NCBI RefSeq assembly: GCF_900155645.1
Contig: NZ_LT706985.1
Span: 310,001-374,000, forward strand
Reading direction: 5' to 3'
Source: Vaginimicrobium propionicum
Lineage (GTDB): Bacteria > Actinomycetota > Actinomycetes > Propionibacteriales > Propionibacteriaceae
DNA length: 64,000 bases
Shown: piece after piece, positions 38,240-48,850 of the stretch
How positions within the stretch are numbered: the first letter of the stretch is position 1
Layout of the letters: each line of letters begins with the position of its first letter
The notes under the pieces: generated by a model
Told to the model about the DNA's origin: nothing
The model's input: only the letters and a program-made list of their open reading frames with translations
Databases searched by the model: none
Position numbers and translations under genes: made by a program

Positions 38240-38490
38240 CAAAACGCGAGGAGCCGGACGAAGTGGCCGACAAGGAAGAATCTAAGCTAAAGTTTGACTT
38301 TAGCCAATCAAATACCGATACGGGAATGAAGATATTTTCGTATCTGTTAGCGGGCATAGTCTGCTACGGTGGGATAGGTTGGTTGTTAGACAAGGCATTC
38401 GGCACTAGCTGGTTGGTTATGGTTGGCATAGTGTTCGGAATGACTGCTAGCTTGTACGTGATTATCAGGAAGTTCGGGAGCGGCTCGTGA
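38236..38490 (+). CDS. AtpZ/AtpI-family small membrane protein
   Basis: Protein of 84 residues. A charged N-terminus (~1-28) is followed by two helices (FSYLLAGIVCYGGIGWLLD and LVMVGIVFGMTASLYVI). The GW.LD.AFGTSWLV..G segment is typical of AtpZ. It is presumed to help F1Fo assembly. Both neighbours overlap it (ATGA before, GTGA after), so it is part of the atp operon. Confidence 0.82.
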   Translation: MTKREEPDEVADKEESKLKFDFSQSNTDTGMKIFSYLLAGIVCYGGIGWLLDKAFGTSWLVMVGIVFGMTASLYVIIRKFGSGS

Positions 38491-39278
38491 GCATTCCGTT
38501 GCAGGTGATATTGCCGGCTAACGGCGAATTTAAGACTCCTGGTGCTGAGGACTTCCAATTTCCGGGTCTGCTCGGTACCGACTGGCTAAACAAGCCGATG
38601 CTTCAGCTGATTATTGCTGCTTTGTTGGTTTGTCTTTTCTGGTATTTCGGATCACGAAAATTAAGGGTTGTGCCCTCAAAAGGTCAACTACTGATGGAGT
38701 CTGTCTATAACTTCATTCGTGACGGAGTTGGACGAGACGTTCTCGGACCTGGGTTTAGGCCTTATATCGGGCTATTGGTCGGGATTTTCACCTTCGTTCT
38801 GATAAATAACTGGTTCGGTGAATTCTTCCTATTCATGTTCCCGACTTTTTCTAATATTGGCTATGTCTGGGGCATGGTGGCGTTCATTTTCCTGGTGTAC
38901 GTCGGTTCTGGATTCAAGCAGCATGGCATTGGGTACCTTAAGAAAGCACTAATCCCTGAAGGTGTGCCCTGGGTGCTGTGGATAATCATCGTCCCGATTG
39001 AATTTATCTCTAATTTCATTACTCGCCCGCTAACTTTGGCGGTTCGACTTTTTGCGAATATGTTCGCCGGTCACCTAGCCATTATGGTTTTCGTTCTCGG
39101 CGGAACTTTCTTGCTCACCTATGCAGACAATGTCGTCTTTAACGCAGCTGGTGTGCTCTCTTTGATTTTCAGTTTCGCGATGTTATGCCTGGAGCTATTC
39201 ATTGGCTTCCTACAGGCCTATATCTTCACGATTCTGACAGCCCAATACATATCGTCTTCGATCAGTGAAACTCACTAG
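38487..39278 (+). CDS. atpB: F1Fo ATP synthase subunit a
   Basis: Membrane proton-channel subunit, 263 residues. The essential Arg is in TLAVRLFANMFAGH. Several helices follow (e.g. HLAIMVFVLGGTFLL, and LELFIGFLQAYIFTILTAQYI). GTG start overlapping atpZ. It opens the core atp order B-E-F-H-A-G-D-C. Confidence 0.96.
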   Translation: MSIPLQVILPANGEFKTPGAEDFQFPGLLGTDWLNKPMLQLIIAALLVCLFWYFGSRKLRVVPSKGQLLMESVYNFIRDGVGRDVLGPGFRPYIGLLVGIFTFVLINNWFGEFFLFMFPTFSNIGYVWGMVAFIFLVYVGSGFKQHGIGYLKKALIPEGVPWVLWIIIVPIEFISNFITRPLTLAVRLFANMFAGHLAIMVFVLGGTFLLTYADNVVFNAAGVLSLIFSFAMLCLELFIGFLQAYIFTILTAQYISSSISETH

Positions 39279-39303
39279 TTCGTAACCCGAAAGGAACAAG
39301 TAA

Positions 39304-39525
39304 ATGACCCCAATGGAGTTGGTAGGCTCGATCAACGTCCTAGGATACGCGCTCGCGACTCTGGGCCCGGCTATCGGCGTTGCCTGGATTTTCGCGTCAG
39401 TCATCAACGGAACTGCCCGTCAGCCTGAGGCTCGTGGCGCCATGATGAGCACTGCGTATATCGGTTTCGCAGTGGTTGAGGCGCTGGCCATTCTCGGCTT
39501 CGTGCTGGCCTTTATCGCTGGTTAA
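39304..39525 (+). CDS. atpE: F1Fo ATP synthase subunit c
   Basis: c-ring subunit, 73 residues, two helices. The ion-binding Glu is in GFAVVEALAILG. The first helix (ALATLGPAIGVAWIFA) lacks the Gln typical of Na+-binding c subunits, so the ring is predicted to be proton-specific. The polar loop RQPEARG contacts gamma/epsilon. A strong AAAGGAA ribosome site precedes the ATG, as expected for the high copy number of this subunit. Confidence 0.97.
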   Translation: MTPMELVGSINVLGYALATLGPAIGVAWIFASVINGTARQPEARGAMMSTAYIGFAVVEALAILGFVLAFIAG

Positions 39526-39536
39526 AGCAGGTCTTG

Positions 39537-40070
39537 ATGACCGGGTTTGGATTGATTCCCCTAGAGGGAACATTTGGCCCACTGGCTCCTGAGCATTGGT
39601 CGGAGGTGGTGGTTGGGTTCGTGCTGGCCGTTTTGATTGCCTTTGGTGTTCAAAAGTTCGTGGTGCCTAAGTTCGAGACGATGTATGCCGAGCGATCGAA
39701 TGAGATCGAGGGCGGTATTCGTCGATCTGAGCAGGCGCAACTAGAAGCTAAAGCATCTAAAGCTGAGTATCAGGCGCTCTTGGATCGAGCGCGCGGGGAT
39801 TCAGTTGCGGCTCGCGAGAAAGCTAAAGAGCAAGCGGCAGCAATAGTCGCTGAAGCTAGGGATCAGGCTCAGCATGAGGCTGAACGCATGATTGCGCAAG
39901 CCAGGGCACAGATCGAATCTGAACGTGCTGAGGCTTTTAGCCAGTTGCAGAAAGAAGTTGGCGGCTTGGCAACCACCTTGGCTGGGCGAATCATCGGCGA
40001 AGAGCTTTCAAATTCTGAGGCTGCCAGCCGTACCGTGGATCGTTTCCTAACCGAGTTGGAGTCGAAATGA
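39537..40070 (+). CDS. atpF: F1Fo ATP synthase subunit b
   Basis: Peripheral-stalk subunit, about 177 residues. A single membrane helix (~VVVGFVLAVLIAFGVQKFVV) is followed by a long charged, Ala-rich coiled coil (EAKASKAEYQALLDRARGDS and onward). I prefer ATG 39537 over the TTG at 39534. Its stop overlaps atpH (ATGA). b and delta are separate genes here, unlike the fused form of mycobacteria. Confidence 0.95.
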   Translation: MTGFGLIPLEGTFGPLAPEHWSEVVVGFVLAVLIAFGVQKFVVPKFETMYAERSNEIEGGIRRSEQAQLEAKASKAEYQALLDRARGDSVAAREKAKEQAAAIVAEARDQAQHEAERMIAQARAQIESERAEAFSQLQKEVGGLATTLAGRIIGEELSNSEAASRTVDRFLTELESK

Positions 40071-40855
40071 CCAGCACGGTAGTGACGCTAGATAGTCGAC
40101 TAAGCCAGTCAAAAGCGGTCTCAGGCGCGACTCGGATGGTAGCCGAGGAGTTATTCGCGGTTACCGATGAGCTTGCGGCCAAGCCTAAATTGCGCAGGCT
40201 TTTGTCGGGATTGACGCTCACTACCGAGCAGCGAGTGAATCTCGTGCGTGAATTGTTTGGTAAGCAGCTATCGACGCAAACAGTGGATATTCTTGTGGCC
40301 GCAGTGGAATTGGATTGGGATAGCCCACTGGATTTTGCTAGAGCGCTTGAGAGTCAAGGTCTCGACATTATTTTGGATGTCGCTGAAAATACCGAGCTTG
40401 TGCTTGAGCAGTTATTTGCGTTTGGACGTTACACCAATAGAAACCAAGATTTACGCTCGACTTTAAGCGATGAAGCTATTCCGATTGCTGATCGCCGTCA
40501 GTTAGTAGAAGAAGCTCTTAGCGGATGCTTGCCGACAACCATTTTATTGGCTCAGCGGGCAGTAGGCAGAGCGAATAACTACGAGCATGCTGTGGGTATG
40601 TACATCGAGGAAGTGGCTCTAAAACGGGGTCGCAAAGTTGCTCGTGTGACAGTTGCCCAACCGCTTAGCCCAAGCCAGCGTGACAGGTTAGAAAAAGCAT
40701 TGAGCAAAATTTACTCATCAGAAATTGATTTGGTGATCGACATCGATGCCTCGGTGTTAGGCGGGGCACGAATTGATGTTGGATACGAGGCAATAGACGC
40801 AACGATTTCGGGTCGTCTTGATGGCTTGCGTCGGACGCTGAACGAAGAAAAATGA
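40067..40855 (+). CDS. atpH: F1Fo ATP synthase subunit delta (long form)
   Basis: Stalk subunit linking F1 to b, 262 residues. The C-terminal part has the conserved strand (VTVAQPLSPSQRDRLEKALS, then DASVLGGARIDVG). It is about 85 residues longer than the E. coli protein, as is usual in actinobacteria. It overlaps atpF and is followed by a 27-base gap before atpA. Confidence 0.95.
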   Translation: MTSTVVTLDSRLSQSKAVSGATRMVAEELFAVTDELAAKPKLRRLLSGLTLTTEQRVNLVRELFGKQLSTQTVDILVAAVELDWDSPLDFARALESQGLDIILDVAENTELVLEQLFAFGRYTNRNQDLRSTLSDEAIPIADRRQLVEEALSGCLPTTILLAQRAVGRANNYEHAVGMYIEEVALKRGRKVARVTVAQPLSPSQRDRLEKALSKIYSSEIDLVIDIDASVLGGARIDVGYEAIDATISGRLDGLRRTLNEEK

Positions 40856-40882
40856 ATTAGATAGGCATATGGAGCATTACTC

Positions 40883-42520
40883 ATGGCTGAATTGACCATT
40901 CGTCCCGAACAGATTCGGGATGCTCTCGATAAATTCGTAACGAGCTATACGCCCGCAACGAGCACCCGCAACGAGGTGGGTACCGTCATAAGTTCTGGCG
41001 ACGGTATCGCACGAGTAGAAGGCCTGCCAGGGACTATGGCCAATGAGCTCTTACGCTTTGAAAATGGCCGCTTAGGAATCGCGCTAAACCTAGACGCCCG
41101 CGAGATCGGTGTTGTTGTTTTGGGCGAGTCTGAGGGTATCGACGAAGGTTCCGAAGTACGCGGTACCGGAGAGGTACTATCCGTCCCAGTCGGTGATGGC
41201 TATCTCGGTCGGGTGGTTAACGCCATGGGTGAGCCATTGGATGGCTTAGGCGGAATTTCTGATGTTGATGGACGACGCGCGTTAGAGTTGCAGGCTGCTG
41301 GCGTCATGGATCGTCAAGAGGTTCGCGAACCGTTGATGACCGGCTTAAAAGCTGTGGACTCAATGACCCCAATCGGTCGCGGGCAGCGGCAGTTGATCAT
41401 TGGCGACCGCAAGACTGGTAAGACGGCGCTGGCTATCGACACCATTATTAACCAGCGTGATAATTGGCAAAGTGGTGACCCGAAGCGCCAGGTGCGTTGT
41501 GTTTATGTGGCTGTTGGTCAGAAGAACACTACAGTAGCGGAGGTGCGTTCTCAGTTGGAGAAGGCCGGCGCTATGGAGTACACGGTTATCGTTAATGCGC
41601 CAGCCTCTGATCCGGCAGGCTATAAGTACATTGCCCCTTATGCTGGTTCAGCTATTGGACAGCATTGGATGTATCAAGGTCGTCACGTACTAATCGTTTT
41701 TGATGACCTAACTAAGCAAGCCGAGGCATACCGAGCGATGTCCTTGCTATTGCGTCGTCCACCGGGGCGTGAGGCTTATCCTGGTGATGTTTTCTACCTG
41801 CACTCAAGGCTATTGGAGCGTTGCGCCAAACTTTCTGACCGGTTGGGCGGTGGCTCAATGACAGGGTTGCCCATCGTCGAAACAAAGGCTAACGATGTGT
41901 CGGCATACATTCCGACCAACGTCATTTCAATTACAGACGGCCAGATTTTCTTGCAGTCCGATTTGTTCAACGCTAACCAGCGACCAGCTATTGATGTCGG
42001 CGTATCGGTTTCCAGGGTCGGCGGTTCGGCTCAAACTAAGGCGATGCGCAAAGTTTCTGGCACGTTAAAGATTTCTTTGGCTCAGTACCGAGATATGGAA
42101 GCATTTGCGATGTTTGCTTCTGACCTGGACGAAGCGTCTAAACGTCAGCTACAGCGTGGCGCCAGATTGACTGAGCTATTGCGTCAAGGCCAGTTCGCTC
42201 CAGTTTCTATGGCTAAACAAGTGGTTTCAATTTGGGCTGGTACCAATGGCGAATTAGACGAAGTTCCTGTTGACGAAGTGTTGCGCTTCGAGGACTTGTT
42301 GTGGACTGAGTTGAAAGAGAACACCAAGATTCTTGAGACTATCTCTGAAACCGGCGAGTTGAGCGATGAGACTGAAGCTGAACTGGCTAAGGCTGTTAAC
42401 AACTTCAAGATGAATTACCGCACTAAGGATGGTAGCCCGTTAATTGTTGAAGAAGAAGAGGACGAGGCAGCCGACCGCATTGAACAGCATGTGTTAACCA
42501 AGCAAAAGAGGCGGCATTAA
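40883..42520 (+). CDS. atpA: F1Fo ATP synthase subunit alpha
   Basis: Non-catalytic nucleotide-binding subunit, 545 residues. It has Walker A GDRKTGKT, the [13 protein letters not shown] segment and the C-terminal [13 protein letters not shown] segment, and ends with an acidic/basic tail ([14 protein letters not shown]) that extends past the usual alpha terminus, as in other actinobacteria. Confidence 0.97.
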   Translation: MAELTIRPEQIRDALDKFVTSYTPATSTRNEVGTVISSGDGIARVEGLPGTMANELLRFENGRLGIALNLDAREIGVVVLGESEGIDEGSEVRGTGEVLSVPVGDGYLGRVVNAMGEPLDGLGGISDVDGRRALELQAAGVMDRQEVREPLMTGLKAVDSMTPIGRGQRQLIIGDRKTGKTALAIDTIINQRDNWQSGDPKRQVRCVYVAVGQKNTTVAEVRSQLEKAGAMEYTVIVNAPASDPAGYKYIAPYAGSAIGQHWMYQGRHVLIVFDDLTKQAEAYRAMSLLLRRPPGREAYPGDVFYLHSRLLERCAKLSDRLGGGSMTGLPIVETKANDVSAYIPTNVISITDGQIFLQSDLFNANQRPAIDVGVSVSRVGGSAQTKAMRKVSGTLKISLAQYRDMEAFAMFASDLDEASKRQLQRGARLTELLRQGQFAPVSMAKQVVSIWAGTNGELDEVPVDEVLRFEDLLWTELKENTKILETISETGELSDETEAELAKAVNNFKMNYRTKDGSPLIVEEEEDEAADRIEQHVLTKQKRRH

Positions 42521-42522
42521 TT

Positions 42523-43470
42523 ATGGTGGCTTCTCTACGCGAATTGCGGCAACGTCGAGACTCCGTAGCCACGACGATGAAAATCACCAAAGCTATGGAG
42601 ATGATTGCCGCATCACGAGTCACCAAAGCCCAGAATAAAGCATTGGGTTCTCAGCCTTTCACCTTGGAATTAAGGCGAGCGGTCTCTACAGTCGCGGCTT
42701 TCAGTAATACTGATCATCCCTTGAACCGCGAGCATAAAGAGCGGCTGCGTTCAGCGGTTCTAGTGATCAGTTCCGATAGGGGATTGGCAGGAGGCTATCC
42801 AGCCTCTGTCACGCGAGCGGCGCAGCAGTTACTAACTAAGCTTGATGAAGCTGGGGTAAAAGCTGATATTTATGCTTGCGGTAAGCGGGCTAGAGAATTC
42901 TTTGAATTCAGAGAAATTGAGTTAGCCGGTTCTTGGGAAGGCTTCAGCGAGGCTCCACGTTTTGAGCATGCAAAAGAAATTGGCGACACCTTGATGGAGC
43001 GCTTCTTGACCAAACAAGAAGATGGTGGCGTAGGCGAAGTGCATGTCGTCTTTACCGAGTTCCTCTCATTAGTTTCGCAGCGCGCCAGGATCGTAAGATT
43101 GTTGCCATTGCTATTGGTTGATGCTGAACAAGGCGCCACACTTGGCGAGGATACGGTTAGCGAATTCGAATTAAATAAAACGCCTTCCGGTATCGTTCCA
43201 GAATACAGCTTTGAGCCAAATCCAGAATCGGTGCTCGATGATCTGCTGCCCATGTATATTGTCGACACAATAAAATTTATGCTCCGCGAATCTGCTGCTT
43301 CAGAGCTTGCTGCTCGTCAGCAAGCAATGCATTCAGCAACAGATAACGCGCAGAAACTTATTCAGGATCTCACTCGTCAAGCTAATCAAGCTAGGCAAGC
43401 TGAGATCACCCAGGAAATTACCGAAATCGTCAGTGGCGCAGGCGCCTTGGCTGACGGACAGGAGAACTGA
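42523..43470 (+). CDS. atpG: F1Fo ATP synthase subunit gamma
   Basis: Central rotor shaft, 315 residues. The N-terminal helix begins ASLRELRQRRDSVATTMKIT and continues KAMEMIAASRV. The C-terminal helix contains SAASELAARQQAMHSATDNA, the conserved rotor-catch region. It starts two bases after atpA. Slightly longer than the E. coli protein, with an acidic insertion (EFELNKTPSGIVPEYSF). Confidence 0.96.
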   Translation: MVASLRELRQRRDSVATTMKITKAMEMIAASRVTKAQNKALGSQPFTLELRRAVSTVAAFSNTDHPLNREHKERLRSAVLVISSDRGLAGGYPASVTRAAQQLLTKLDEAGVKADIYACGKRAREFFEFREIELAGSWEGFSEAPRFEHAKEIGDTLMERFLTKQEDGGVGEVHVVFTEFLSLVSQRARIVRLLPLLLVDAEQGATLGEDTVSEFELNKTPSGIVPEYSFEPNPESVLDDLLPMYIVDTIKFMLRESAASELAARQQAMHSATDNAQKLIQDLTRQANQARQAEITQEITEIVSGAGALADGQEN

Positions 43471-44919
<1,449 letters not shown>

Positions 44920-44921
44920 TC

Positions 44922-45338
44922 ATGGCGGCCTCATTGTCCGTGAGAGCAGTGGCTAACGACTCTCTGGTTTGGGAAGGCGAAGCCAAATCTGTTGTCGTGC
45001 GCACCACTGAAGGAGATATGGGCGTTAGAGCTGGCCATATGCCGATAATGGCTAGGCTGGTTCCCCACGCTGCTGAGATTCTGACACCAGATGGTGACCG
45101 TCTCATCTTGGCGATCTCTGGTGGGCTAGTTTCTGTCTTTGAGAATCATGTCTCCATACTTAGCGCCTACGGTGAGTTAGCTGAAGACATCTCGGTTGAA
45201 GAAGCTGAATCTGGCATCGCCATGTATCATGATGCAGTCTCTGAGGGCACCGCGGACGAGCGAACCCAACGTGAATACCGTCGATTCCTGTCGCAGCGTC
45301 GAGCTGCAGCTAAATACTCTCAGCTGAAACGCAAGTGA
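44922..45338 (+). CDS. atpC: F1Fo ATP synthase subunit epsilon
   Basis: Rotor subunit and regulator of ATP hydrolysis, 138 residues. The N-terminal beta-sandwich has TTEGDMGVRAGHMPIMARL. The C-terminal part is helical and charged (QREYRRFLSQRRAAAKY). It overlaps the DUF2550 gene as GTGA. Confidence 0.95.
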   Translation: MAASLSVRAVANDSLVWEGEAKSVVVRTTEGDMGVRAGHMPIMARLVPHAAEILTPDGDRLILAISGGLVSVFENHVSILSAYGELAEDISVEEAESGIAMYHDAVSEGTADERTQREYRRFLSQRRAAAKYSQLKRK

Positions 45339-45769
45339 ACTGGCTAATTCTGGTAGCGATCATCGTGTCGGTGATCGTGGTGGTTTCGCTTATTCTCGTG
45401 TGGCTAAGAAGATTGATCTTAACCATCGGAGATGCCGTTTTTGACGCTTCAGTGCGTCAACTTCAAAATCCACCCGGTGCTTGGCGACGCGGATGTGCGA
45501 AATACAGTGAGGACTGTCTGGAATGGTTCCCGCTATGGGGCATAAAAGTTGGACCAAAACTTCGACTGGTGCGTTCAGGTCTTGAACTCCAAGACTGGCA
45601 GCGCACCAAGGGTGAAGTAGGGGATATTTTAGAGCCTTGTATCATCCAGGTGCGCTCCCGCAAGTCAAATGCGGGTATATGGCAATTAGCCCTATCCGAG
45701 GCATCAGCTATGGGTTTTATTAGTTGGATAGAAGCAGCGCCGCCAGGGCGTTATGACCATTATTTGTAA
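45335..45769 (+). CDS. DUF2550 family membrane-anchored protein
   Basis: Protein of 144 residues with one N-terminal helix (LILVAIIVSVIVVVSLILVW) and a cytoplasmic-type globular part. Conserved pieces include GAWRRGCAKYSEDCLEWFPL and RTKGEVGDILEPCIIQVRS. DUF2550 proteins regularly follow atpC in actinobacteria; function is unknown. It starts with GTG overlapping atpC, so it belongs to the atp transcript. Confidence 0.88.
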   Translation: MNWLILVAIIVSVIVVVSLILVWLRRLILTIGDAVFDASVRQLQNPPGAWRRGCAKYSEDCLEWFPLWGIKVGPKLRLVRSGLELQDWQRTKGEVGDILEPCIIQVRSRKSNAGIWQLALSEASAMGFISWIEAAPPGRYDHYL

Positions 45770-45777
45770 GGAAAAAT

Positions 45778-46821
45778 ATGCGCGGTGAATATAAAGTTCC
45801 ACAAGGAAAGTTAGTGGCCGTTGACGTAGATGTCATTGACTCTCGCCTAGCGAATACCAAGATTTCTGGCGATTTTTTCTTAGAGCCTGCCGAAGCTTTG
45901 GAAGACATAAATGCTTCGATCAATGGAATGCCAGAAGACTCTTCAGTTAAAGAATTAGCTCAGGCTATTGAGGCAAACCTAACGGCAACAATGATTGGTT
46001 TTTCTCCTGAAGCCGTCGGCATTGCTATACGTCGGGCATTGGGTAAAGCTATCGGTTGGCAAGATTTAACTTTCGATGTTATTCCACCAGTGGTATTGCC
46101 CCCGGCAATGCACGTTGCCTTAGACGAAGTCATTGCTGAAGAAGTATCTAATGGTACCCGTAACCCAACTTTAAGATTTTGGGACTGGGATCGTGGAGCA
46201 GTAGTTATCGGTTCTTTCCAGAGTTACCGCAACGAAATCGACGATGAAAACGCCAAGAAATACGGTATCCAAGTGATAAGACGTATAACCGGCGGTGGAG
46301 CGATGTTCATGGAGCCAGGTAACTGCGTAACCTATTCCCTAGTTGTACCCGGTTCCTTAGTCGAAGGACTAAGCTTTGAGCGTTCCTACGCTTTCCTCGA
46401 TGATTGGGCTTTGGGTGCACTTCAAGAGGTGGGAGTAAATGCTACTTATGTGCCCTTAAATGATATTTCTTCCGATAAAGGCAAAATTGGCGGAGCTGCA
46501 CAACGTCGTTTTACGGATGGCACAGTTTTGCACCATGTGACTTCTGCTTATGACATTGATGTCGACAAAATGCTGAAGGTTCTTCGTATCGGGCGCGAAA
46601 AATTATCTGATAAAGGCACCAAGAGTGCTAATAAACGGGTAGATCCAATGCGTTCACAAACTGGCATGACACGCGCAGCAATCCTTGACTCTTTCAGAAA
46701 TTATTTTAAGAATCGATATAAGTGTGTTGATTCTACTTATCGTGAAGAAGAATTGGCGAAAGCTCGAGAACTGCTGCGCACCAAATTTGAAAACGATGAG
46801 TGGACTAAACGCGTTCCCTAA
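45778..46821 (+). CDS. Lipoate-protein ligase with fused N-terminal accessory domain (LplB-LplA fusion)
   Basis: Predicted ligase attaching lipoate (or octanoate) to carrier proteins, 347 residues. Residues ~1-90 resemble the small accessory domain (LplB-like), which in other organisms is a separate protein or sits at the C-terminus of LplA. Residues ~100-270 form the catalytic domain: LRFWDWDRGAVVIGSFQ, RRITGGGAMFMEPGN (168-182) and KGKIGGAAQRR (catalytic Lys236). In the RRITGGG segment the His usual in this family (GGGAVFHD type) is replaced, giving FMEPGN. It starts 8 bases after DUF2550. The lipoylated target is not in the window. Confidence 0.85.
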   Translation: MRGEYKVPQGKLVAVDVDVIDSRLANTKISGDFFLEPAEALEDINASINGMPEDSSVKELAQAIEANLTATMIGFSPEAVGIAIRRALGKAIGWQDLTFDVIPPVVLPPAMHVALDEVIAEEVSNGTRNPTLRFWDWDRGAVVIGSFQSYRNEIDDENAKKYGIQVIRRITGGGAMFMEPGNCVTYSLVVPGSLVEGLSFERSYAFLDDWALGALQEVGVNATYVPLNDISSDKGKIGGAAQRRFTDGTVLHHVTSAYDIDVDKMLKVLRIGREKLSDKGTKSANKRVDPMRSQTGMTRAAILDSFRNYFKNRYKCVDSTYREEELAKARELLRTKFENDEWTKRVP

Positions 46822-46835
46822 AAGAAAGTAACACT

Positions 46836-48152
46836 GTGGCCAAACTTCCCCGCCACTTAAGCGCATTGCGTCGAAGTGTCGCTTTGGCGACCCTAGTTTC
46901 GGCTTTCATAGCTGGATCGACACTGCCAGCTTACGGCGATCAATTAGATGATGAATTTTCCGCTCTGCAAGACCAAATTTCTGCATCTGATTCCAAAGTC
47001 GCAGACTTAAAGATTCAGCTAGCCGAAGCTAATAGTCGCTTGGAAAAGGCTCAAAGTGAATTAGCTGACGCTAAAAATAGGCTCGATTCTGCATTAGCGA
47101 CTCAGTCAAAGTCTCAAGAAGCTGCGGATAGTGCGCAAGTAGCTTGGAATGTTGCTGATGCGAAATTGCGTCAAGCAGAAGCTGACGTTAAAACTGCGCA
47201 AGACAATGTCGACACTCAAAAATCTTTGGTTGGTGAAGCTGCTAGACGAGAATTGCAGCAGAATTCAACTTTGACCGGAATCGCTATTTTATTTAGCAAT
47301 AATGGCAGCGCTTCTTTTAGTAATCGCGCGCAGTGGGCTAGTAACGTTTCCTCGTCTACCCAACGTCAGTTGGATGCGTACCAGAGTGCTCTCGAGGCAT
47401 GTGAACAGGCTCGGAAAATCCAGCAGGCCACCTTCGACGAAGCCGAGAGTGCGCGCGATGATGCCCTGACAGCATTAGAGACGGCAAAACAAGCCGCCAG
47501 CGAGGCCGAAACAGCTGCTAATCAGGTGGCTCAGCTAGTCGTAAGGACTCAAGCTGCTAGCGATGATGCTAATAATCTGCTGGCTCAAGCTGTGGCTGAT
47601 AACAAGAGCTTAACTGAAAAACAGGCAGAGGTTTCTCGTAAAATTGACCAGCGCAATGCTCGATTAGCGGCCGAAGCTGAAGCCGCTGCATCTTTGGCTA
47701 GTCAAGCACGCGCGTTGGCCACCAGTTCATGGGTTACCACTAATATTGCACCTGGTCAGCTGCCGCCCCTTAGCGTGAACGCTGCACTGGCTAACGCTCA
47801 GGCTTCTGCTGGCTCGAGTGCCTGGGAAGGGTTATGCCTAGGTGGGGTAGCCAACTGGTATGGCTATGCGACGTCCGGATTCGGCTCAGCTATTCAAGCT
47901 GCCCGTAATATTCAGGCTGCCGGTCAAATGCACTACGATTCTGACATTCCGGTGGGTGCGATGGTCTTTTATGATGGTGCGCCGGCGGGTAATCCTTACG
48001 GTCACGTCGCTCTTTATGCCGGTAATGGCATGATATGGACGAATGGCGTTGGTGGGGTAGTTGGGCTGGCATCCATTGACTACCCGGTTTCTGCTTGGGG
48101 AGAGCCGCTAATTGGCTGGTCGTCAGTTTGGCTGCCTTATGCAGTTGGTTAA
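46836..48152 (+). CDS. Secreted coiled-coil peptidoglycan hydrolase-like protein
   Basis: Exported protein of 438 residues. The signal peptide is RRSVALATLVSAFIAGS with likely cleavage after AYG. A long Ala/Gln/Glu-rich coiled coil (~38-300) precedes a C-terminal cysteine-peptidase/CHAP-like domain: WEGLCLGGVANWYG (candidate Cys) and NPYGHVALYAGNG (candidate His). This layout is that of actinobacterial cell-separation hydrolases. I chose GTG 46836 with GAAAG about 8 bases upstream. The catalytic class (NlpC/P60 versus CHAP) is not settled. Confidence 0.8.
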   Translation: MAKLPRHLSALRRSVALATLVSAFIAGSTLPAYGDQLDDEFSALQDQISASDSKVADLKIQLAEANSRLEKAQSELADAKNRLDSALATQSKSQEAADSAQVAWNVADAKLRQAEADVKTAQDNVDTQKSLVGEAARRELQQNSTLTGIAILFSNNGSASFSNRAQWASNVSSSTQRQLDAYQSALEACEQARKIQQATFDEAESARDDALTALETAKQAASEAETAANQVAQLVVRTQAASDDANNLLAQAVADNKSLTEKQAEVSRKIDQRNARLAAEAEAAASLASQARALATSSWVTTNIAPGQLPPLSVNAALANAQASAGSSAWEGLCLGGVANWYGYATSGFGSAIQAARNIQAAGQMHYDSDIPVGAMVFYDGAPAGNPYGHVALYAGNGMIWTNGVGGVVGLASIDYPVSAWGEPLIGWSSVWLPYAVG

Positions 48153-48159
48153 TGTTTAA

Positions 48160-48798
48160 TTAATTCTTCGTTTTCGGATTACGTTCGCCACCAGGAATCC
48201 ATAGCACTTCTGTGGCCGACTCGTTGGCAGCTACTCTACGAGCCAAGATAAAGAATAAATCTGACAATCTGTTCAGATACTTTATGGCTAGACAGTTAAC
48301 CCCTCCGCTAGGTTTTTTGGAACCATCTTCGAGTCCATAAGTTTCAGCTGCTCGCCAAGCTGCCCGCTCTGCTCGTCTGACTGCAGTACGGCAAACGTGC
48401 ATTTGTGCTGCTGTCAAACCTCCGCCAGGCAAAATAAAAGAACGCAGATTATCTAAGTCAGCATTGAAGATGTCGCACCAATGTTCAAGTCTGTCGATAG
48501 AGGGTTGAATTAAGCGCAATGGTTCCCACTTCGGGTTCTCTACTACTGGGTTAGATAAATCGGCTCCCACATCAAACAGCTCATTTTGGATGATAGTCAA
48601 AGCGCTCCTAATATCATCACTGAGTCCAGGTACCAGCTCGGCAGGATAGTTAACCAATACGCCGATTGCGCAATTGGCTTCATCGACTTGGCCGTAGGCT
48701 TCAACTCTGGGATCTGTCTTAGCGGCGAGTTCGTTATTCGACAATCTAGTGGTGCCAGCGTCGCCAGTACGAGTGTAAATCTTGGTTAGGTTGACCAT
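48160..48798 (-). CDS. Cob(I)alamin adenosyltransferase, PduO type
   Basis: Converts cob(I)alamin and ATP to adenosylcobalamin, 212 residues. It begins KIYTRTGDAGTTRLSN (ATP-binding), and has VEAYGQVDEANCAIG and RTAVRRAERAAW (family signature), plus YLNRLSDLFFILAR at the C-terminus. A cobalamin-dependent enzyme is therefore expected elsewhere; the epimerase at 52170-52607 points to methylmalonyl-CoA mutase. It may share a transcript with the two genes upstream on the minus strand. Confidence 0.94.
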   Translation of the reverse strand: MVNLTKIYTRTGDAGTTRLSNNELAAKTDPRVEAYGQVDEANCAIGVLVNYPAELVPGLSDDIRSALTIIQNELFDVGADLSNPVVENPKWEPLRLIQPSIDRLEHWCDIFNADLDNLRSFILPGGGLTAAQMHVCRTAVRRAERAAWRAAETYGLEDGSKKPSGGVNCLAIKYLNRLSDLFFILARRVAANESATEVLWIPGGERNPKTKN

Positions 48799-48850
48799 GA
48801 AGCAATGCTAACTGCCCAGAACACTTAGCCGGTGTCTTATCCGAAAGTGT

